Shown in pieces: positions 59,606 through 64,000 of a DNA stretch of 64,000 bases. Both the position numbers and the translations under genes were made by a program. Position 1 is the stretch's first letter. Each line of letters starts with the position of its first letter. The stretch spans positions 1 to 64,000 of the forward strand of contig JAYFNU010000011.1 of assembly GCA_034933305.1 (NCBI GenBank). Reading direction: 5' to 3'. The notes under the pieces are model-generated. The model saw only the letters and a list, made by a program, of their open reading frames with translations, did not search any database and had not been told where the DNA came from. The DNA is from JAYFNU01 sp034933305 (GTDB lineage Bacteria; Bacillota; Clostridia; Oscillospirales; Ruminococcaceae).

Positions 59606-60578
59606 CGCTTTCGGCGGAGACAACGCGCCGCTCGAGATCCTGAAGGGCGCGGCCGCCGCGAAATGCTTCGGCGAACAGCTCGCGCTGTCGGGGGACGCCG
59701 CGCAGATCGAAAAATGCGCGCGGGAGAACGGCATCGACATCAGCGGCATCGAGATCCTGCCGGCGGCGAGCGTGATGGACATGCACGACGACGCGAAGCT
59801 CGTGCTCACGGGCACGGCGGACCGCTCGATGGCGGTCGGCGTGCGGGCGCTCGCCGACGGCGCGGCGGACGCGTTCGTCAGCGCGGGGCCCACCGGCGCG
59901 CTCATCATGGGCGCGACGCTCATCGTCCGGCGCATCCGGGGCGTCAAGCGCCCGGCGTTCGGCGCGGTCATCCCGAGCGTGAACGGTTTTTATATCCTGA
60001 TGGACTGCGGCGCGAACGTCGAGTGCCGCCCCGAGATGCTCGATCAGTTCGGCACGCTCGGCTCGATCTACATGCACAAGGTGCTGGGCATCGAATCGCC
60101 GCGCGTCGGGCTCGCGAACAACGGCGCGGAGGACTCGAAGGGCACCGAGCTGCAGGTCGAAGCCTACAAGCTGCTCGCGAAGAACCCTTCCGTCAACTTC
60201 ATCGGCAACGTGGAAGGGCGGGACATACCGCTCGGCGCGGCGGACGTCGTCGTGGCCGACGGCTTCACCGGCAACCTCATCCTCAAGACCATCGAGGGCA
60301 TGGGCAGCGCCATGATGAAGAAGCTCAAGGGCGTGTTTTACAAAAATCTCGCGACCAAGCTCGCCGCGGCGGTCCTCAAGCCGGCGCTGCGCGAGTTTAA
60401 GGACAGCATGGACTACGAGAAGCTCGGCGGCGCGCCCATCATCGGCCTCACGAAGCCCGTCGTGAAATCCCACGGCAGCAGCAGCGCCGAGGCCATCAAA
60501 AACGCGGTCAAGCAGGCCATCGACTGGAGCCGGTCGGGCGTGACGGAAGCGATAGAAAAGGCGGTTGCGGCGGAATGA
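59589..60578 (+). CDS. plsX: Phosphate acyltransferase PlsX
   Basis: A 329-residue enzyme making acyl-phosphate from acyl-ACP for phospholipid synthesis. IVIDAFGGDNAPLEIL at the start, VSAGPTGALIMGATL (about 97-111), DCGANVECRPEML (about 139-151) and VADGFTGNLILK (about 221-232). ATG 59589 is inside trmFO with GGAGG nine bases upstream. Its stop overlaps rnc (ATGA); the fabD, fabG and acpP genes found here in Bacillus are missing. Confidence 0.97.
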   Translation: MKIVIDAFGGDNAPLEILKGAAAAKCFGEQLALSGDAAQIEKCARENGIDISGIEILPAASVMDMHDDAKLVLTGTADRSMAVGVRALADGAADAFVSAGPTGALIMGATLIVRRIRGVKRPAFGAVIPSVNGFYILMDCGANVECRPEMLDQFGTLGSIYMHKVLGIESPRVGLANNGAEDSKGTELQVEAYKLLAKNPSVNFIGNVEGRDIPLGAADVVVADGFTGNLILKTIEGMGSAMMKKLKGVFYKNLATKLAAAVLKPALREFKDSMDYEKLGGAPIIGLTKPVVKSHGSSSAEAIKNAVKQAIDWSRSGVTEAIEKAVAAE

Positions 60579-61246
60579 ACGCATTGGAAAAAAAGATCGG
60601 CTATGAATTCGGCGACTACGCGCTGCTCGAGGAAGCGCTGATGCATTCGAGCTATGCGAACGAGCACGGGCTCGGGCGCATCGAATGCAACGAGCGGCTC
60701 GAATTTCTCGGCGACTCGGTGCTGTCGGTCGTCGTGAGCGAATATCTGTTCAATGGCCGCCCCAAGCGCCCCGAGGGCGACCTGACCAAGCTGCGCGCGA
60801 GCCTCGTGTGCGAAACGGCGCTGTCAAAATTCGCCCACGAGATCAGTCTCGGGGACAGCATACGCCTCGGCAAGGGCGAGATCAAAAACGGCGGGGCCGA
60901 CCGGTCGTCGATCCTCGCGGACTGCTTTGAGGCGCTCATCGCCGCCATCTACCTCGACGGCGGCATCGAACCGGCGCGCTTTTTCATCCTGCGCTTCATC
61001 AAGCGCGAGCTGAAAAAGCACGACAGCGTGCGCGACTACAAGACGGAGCTCCAGGAGGTCATCCAGCGCAATCCCGAGGAGAAGGTGCGCTATGTCCTCG
61101 TGTCGGAGGACGGGCCGGATCACGACAAGTCCTTCACGGTCGAGGTGCGCCTCAATTCGAACGTCATCGGCACCGGCGAGGGCCACAGCAAGAAGGTGGC
61201 CGAGCAGAACGCCGCGCGCGAGGCGCTGGAGCTGATGGGGCTGTGA
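60575..61246 (+). CDS. rnc: Ribonuclease III
   Basis: A 223-residue double-strand-specific endonuclease. Catalytic block NERLEFLGDSVLSV (about residues 37-50) and the second acidic site DCFEALIAAIYLDGG (about 113-127), then a C-terminal dsRBD (YKTELQEVIQ through the end). Processes rRNA precursors. Coupled to plsX and, by GTGA, to the radical SAM gene. Confidence 0.97.
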   Translation: MNALEKKIGYEFGDYALLEEALMHSSYANEHGLGRIECNERLEFLGDSVLSVVVSEYLFNGRPKRPEGDLTKLRASLVCETALSKFAHEISLGDSIRLGKGEIKNGGADRSSILADCFEALIAAIYLDGGIEPARFFILRFIKRELKKHDSVRDYKTELQEVIQRNPEEKVRYVLVSEDGPDHDKSFTVEVRLNSNVIGTGEGHSKKVAEQNAAREALELMGL

Positions 61247-62259
61247 AGCGGCACGCCAACCTGTCCGTCTTCGTGCCGCACGTAGGCTGCCCGCAGCGCT
61301 GCATTTTCTGCGACCAGAACGAGATCTCGGGCGCCGCGCGCGCGCCGTCGCCCGCCGAGGTGACGGCGCTGTGCGAGCGGTATCTGCCCGCCCCCGGCGC
61401 GGGCGCCGACACGGAGATCGCCTTTTTCGGCGGCAGCTTCACCGCGGTCGAGCGGGGATACATGACGGCGCTGCTCGAAGCGGCGCAGCCGTTCATCCGC
61501 GCCGGGCGCGCGAAGGGCGTGCGGCTGTCGACGCGGCCCGACGCCGTGGGGGACGACGTCCTCGACGTGCTCGCGCGTTATCGCGTGACCGCCATCGAGC
61601 TCGGCGCGCAGAGCATGGACGACGCGGTGCTCGCCGCCAACCGCCGCGGCCATACGGCCGCCGACGCGCGCAGCGCGTGCGCGCGCATCCGCGCGCGGGG
61701 CGGGTGGCAGCTCGGCCTGCAGATGATGCTCGGCATGTACGGCGAAGAGGACCCGCAGGCGGGCGCGCTGCGCACGGCGCGGGAGTTCATCGCGATGCGG
61801 CCCGACACGGTGCGCATCTACCCGACGCTCGTCATGGAGAACACGCCGCTGTGCGCGCTGTGGCGGCAGGGGGAATATACGCCGCTCACGGCGGAAGCGG
61901 CGGTCGGCATCACGGCGCAGCTGCTGGGGATGTTCGGGCGCGCGGGCATCGGCGTCATCCGCGTGGGGCTGCACAGCGACGCGTCGCTGCGCGAGCACGT
62001 CGCGGCGGGGCCGTTCCATCCGGCGTTCGGCGAGCTGTGCTACGCCCGCGCGATGCGGGATAAGCTCGAGGCGGCGCTCGCGGCCGCCGGCATGCCGGAG
62101 CGCGCGGCGGCGCTGGTGCATCCGTCGCAGGTCAGCCGCGCGGTCGGCTATGCGCGCGGGAACATCGCGTGGTTCGCGGCGCGCGGCGTCGCGCTGACGG
62201 TGCGCGCCGACGCGTCGGTGCCGGAAGACAGCGTGCGGCTGCAGACACAGGATACATGA
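61243..62259 (+). CDS. Radical SAM protein (Elp3/HemN-like fold), unknown substrate
   Basis: A 338-residue radical SAM protein with cluster motif GCPQRCIFCDQ (CxxxCxxC, about residues 15-25), then FFGGSFTAV (about 61-69), STRPD (about 87-91) and ELGAQSMDD, which match the Elp3/YhcC-like radical SAM branch. It lacks an Elp3 acetyltransferase domain. GTG 61243 overlaps the rnc stop. Genes of this type lie between rnc and smc in a number of Clostridia as far as I recall. Probably acts on RNA or a cofactor; unproven. Confidence 0.88.
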   Translation: MKRHANLSVFVPHVGCPQRCIFCDQNEISGAARAPSPAEVTALCERYLPAPGAGADTEIAFFGGSFTAVERGYMTALLEAAQPFIRAGRAKGVRLSTRPDAVGDDVLDVLARYRVTAIELGAQSMDDAVLAANRRGHTAADARSACARIRARGGWQLGLQMMLGMYGEEDPQAGALRTAREFIAMRPDTVRIYPTLVMENTPLCALWRQGEYTPLTAEAAVGITAQLLGMFGRAGIGVIRVGLHSDASLREHVAAGPFHPAFGELCYARAMRDKLEAALAAAGMPERAAALVHPSQVSRAVGYARGNIAWFAARGVALTVRADASVPEDSVRLQTQDT

Positions 62260-62294
62260 AAGCGATCCAATCCACACATTGAGAGGGATCTACA

Positions 62295-64000
62295 TTGCAT
62301 CTGAAATACATCGAGATCCAGGGCTTCAAATCCTTCCCCGACAAGGTCCGCCTCGGCTTTGAAAAAGGCATGACGGGCATCGTCGGCCCCAACGGCAGCG
62401 GCAAGAGCAACATCAGCGACGCCGTTCGCTGGGTGCTCGGCGAGCAGTCGACGAAGTCGCTGCGCGGGGGAAAGATGGAGGACGTCATCTTCGGCGGCAC
62501 CCAGCTGCGCAAGCCCATGGGCTTCGCGCAGGTGTCGCTGTGCCTCGACAACGCCGACGGGCGCATCCCCGACGGCGGCGCCGAGTATATCGTCACGCGC
62601 CGGTTCTACCGCAGCGGCGACAGCGAGTATCTCATCAACGGCGCGACGGTGCGCCTGCGCGACGTGCGCGAGGCGTTCATGGACACGGGACTCGGGCGCG
62701 ACGGCTATTCCATCATCGGCCAGGGGCGCATCGCGGAGATCGTCAACGCGAGGAGCGACGAGCGCCGCGAGATCTTCGAGGAGGCGTCGGGCATCGCGAA
62801 ATACCGCTTCCGCAAGAACGAGGCGCAGCACCGGCTCGAGGCGGCCGAGGACAACCTGTCGCGCCTGCGCGACATCCTCGACGAGCTCGAGAGCCGCATC
62901 GGCCCGCTGACGGAGCAGAGCGAAAAAGCCAAAAAATTCATCGCCCTTTCGGACGAGAAAAAGAGCCTCGAGATCACCTATTACTGCGACACGATCGAGC
63001 GCTCGCGCGACAGCCTGCGGCTGCAGGACGACAAGATCGCCGTCGCGCGGCAGGACTACGACCGCATCCAGCAGCAGCTCGCCGGCATGAACGCCGACAT
63101 CGACGCGGTCTACGGCGAGAACAACCGGCTCAACGCCGACGTCGAGCGCTGCAACGCCGAGATCCTTTCGGTCAACGGGCAGATCTCCGCGACCGAGAGC
63201 GCCATCGCCGTGCTGAAAAACGACATCGCGCACGCCGCCGAGCAGATCGAGACGCTTGCGGCGGAGCGCTCGTCGCTCGCGGGCGACGAGGGCGCGCTCG
63301 CGCGCGAGATGCAGGAAAAGAAGGAGCTCATCGCCGCCAAAAAAGCGGAGATCGAGGCGCTCGGCGCGCTTATCGGCGAGACGGAAAAAGAGCTTTTTGC
63401 GCTCGTCGAGAGCGGCGAGCAGAGCGATAAGGCGCGCGCGGAGGATCTGCGCGCGCTGACGCTGCTGCAGACGCAGGCGACGGATCTGCGCGTTGAGAGC
63501 GTCGCCGCGCAGTCGACCGTCGAGAGCCTTCGCAGCCGCGCCGGCCAGCTCGGGGACTACCGGCATACGGCGGGGGACGAGCGGGCGGCGCTCGAAAAGG
63601 AGAAAGCCGGCAACGACGAGTATCTGCAGAAGCTGCTGCGGGACATCGGCGAGTGCAACAACCGCCTCGGCGGCTATACGATGAAGCGCGACGCGCGCGC
63701 GGGCAAGCGCGCGGAGCTCGCGGCGCGCATCGAAAAGCGCGACGCCGAGATCAGCGAGCTGACCCACCGCGTGGCCGTGCTGCAGGATATGGAGCGCTCG
63801 ATGGAGGGCTTTGCGCCGAGCGTGCGCCGCGTCATCGAAGCGGGCGCCGCGCGCAGCCTGCGCGGCATCGTCGGCACCGTTGCGTCGCTCATCACCATCC
63901 GCAAGGGCTGCGAGCTCGCCATCGAGACCGCCCTCGGCGCCGCCACGCAGAACATCGTCGTCGAAAACGAGAGCTGCGCGAAGCAGGCCATCGGATTTTT
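62295..64000 (+). CDS. smc: Chromosome segregation protein SMC, C-terminus beyond window
   Basis: The first ~568 residues of SMC: LKYIEIQGFKSFPDK, Walker A GPNGSGKSN (about residues 32-40), the R-loop and the Q-loop block GYSIIGQGRIAEIV (about 137-150), then a long heptad-rich coiled coil (about 170-510) and the beginning of the hinge (GIVGTVASLITIRKGCELAIE, cited in parts: GIVGTVASL and CELAIETALG). Start is TTG 62295 with AGGG seven bases upstream. The ATPase signature half lies past the right edge. Forms the condensin core with ScpA/ScpB. Confidence 0.97.
   Translation, partial: MHLKYIEIQGFKSFPDKVRLGFEKGMTGIVGPNGSGKSNISDAVRWVLGEQSTKSLRGGKMEDVIFGGTQLRKPMGFAQVSLCLDNADGRIPDGGAEYIVTRRFYRSGDSEYLINGATVRLRDVREAFMDTGLGRDGYSIIGQGRIAEIVNARSDERREIFEEASGIAKYRFRKNEAQHRLEAAEDNLSRLRDILDELESRIGPLTEQSEKAKKFIALSDEKKSLEITYYCDTIERSRDSLRLQDDKIAVARQDYDRIQQQLAGMNADIDAVYGENNRLNADVERCNAEILSVNGQISATESAIAVLKNDIAHAAEQIETLAAERSSLAGDEGALAREMQEKKELIAAKKAEIEALGALIGETEKELFALVESGEQSDKARAEDLRALTLLQTQATDLRVESVAAQSTVESLRSRAGQLGDYRHTAGDERAALEKEKAGNDEYLQKLLRDIGECNNRLGGYTMKRDARAGKRAELAARIEKRDAEISELTHRVAVLQDMERSMEGFAPSVRRVIEAGAARSLRGIVGTVASLITIRKGCELAIETALGAATQNIVVENESCAKQAIGF

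Noticed and set aside
1..64000. CRISPR array, insertion sequence or prophage
   Set aside because: No regularly spaced repeats, transposase, integrase or phage structural genes were found.

Overview
The window looks like a chromosomal segment of a GC-rich member of the Clostridia (Bacillota), most likely near Oscillospiraceae/Ruminococcaceae. The family is inferred; the phylum rests on gene content and order. A darA-holB-ricT-(ferredoxin)-methyltransferase-rsmI run recalls the Bacillus yaaQ-yabC region. Other Bacillota-type runs are ddl-murI-DUF1934-argS, rpmG-secE-nusG-rplKA-rplJL, infC-rpmI-rplT, dprA-topA-trmFO and plsX-rnc-smc. RNA regulators of Bacillota type are present: an L10 leader, a guanine riboswitch and an infC attenuator. 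I see no rRNA, CRISPR array, IS element or phage module. Two genes run off the edges: an MBOAT acyltransferase (left) and smc (right).

Layout. 1-6.5 kb (minus): an envelope cluster with MBOAT plus SGNH partner, an ABC exporter, a GT2 glycosyltransferase and a DUF6311 membrane protein. 6.6-9.9 kb: adenine deaminase divergent from two small unknown genes. 10.0-10.8 kb: an AT-richer gene next to tRNA-Arg(ACG). 10.8-13.2 kb: a lipoprotein, an apparently leaderless CPBP protease and tadA. 13.6-18.0 kb: the darA-to-rsmI housekeeping operon ending in a YfcE-like phosphoesterase. 18.1-22.8 kb (minus): an unusual three-gene membrane operon, two of whose proteins share an SRPBCC-TM-repeat architecture. 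22.9-26.0 kb: YetF-like protein, asnA, a TIGR01906 protein and queH. 26.2-32.3 kb: class A PBP, RsmJ-like methyltransferase, HAD hydrolase, nagB-PadR and a flavin reductase. 32.4-37.9 kb: cysteine desulfurase, thiI and a very large cinA fusion. 38.0-42.7 kb (minus): ddl-murI-DUF1934-argS-SHOCT. 42.7-46.2 kb: transcription and ribosomal proteins. 46.4-52.7 kb (minus): zinc-ribbon clostripain, riboswitch-controlled purine permease and a large polytopic membrane protein. 52.8-64 kb: infC operon, SpoU methyltransferase, dprA, topA, trmFO, plsX, rnc, a radical SAM gene and smc.

Genes in the operons are tightly packed, with many ATGA or GTGA overlaps. TTG starts recur (SGNH, lipoprotein, holB, cinA fusion, smc). 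Many sigma-A-type promoters can be read by eye, and most carry an extended -10 (TGn before TAnnnT).

The most unusual items are: (i) a single 1021-codon frame joining complete CinA to a transmembrane helix, a sortase-B-like domain lacking its His and Cys, and a SpoIID-like domain lacking its usual Glu; (ii) the SRPBCC/TM/repeat operon; (iii) infC that appears to start at AUA; and (iv) a CPBP gene whose -10 box places the transcript start on the A of its ATG.
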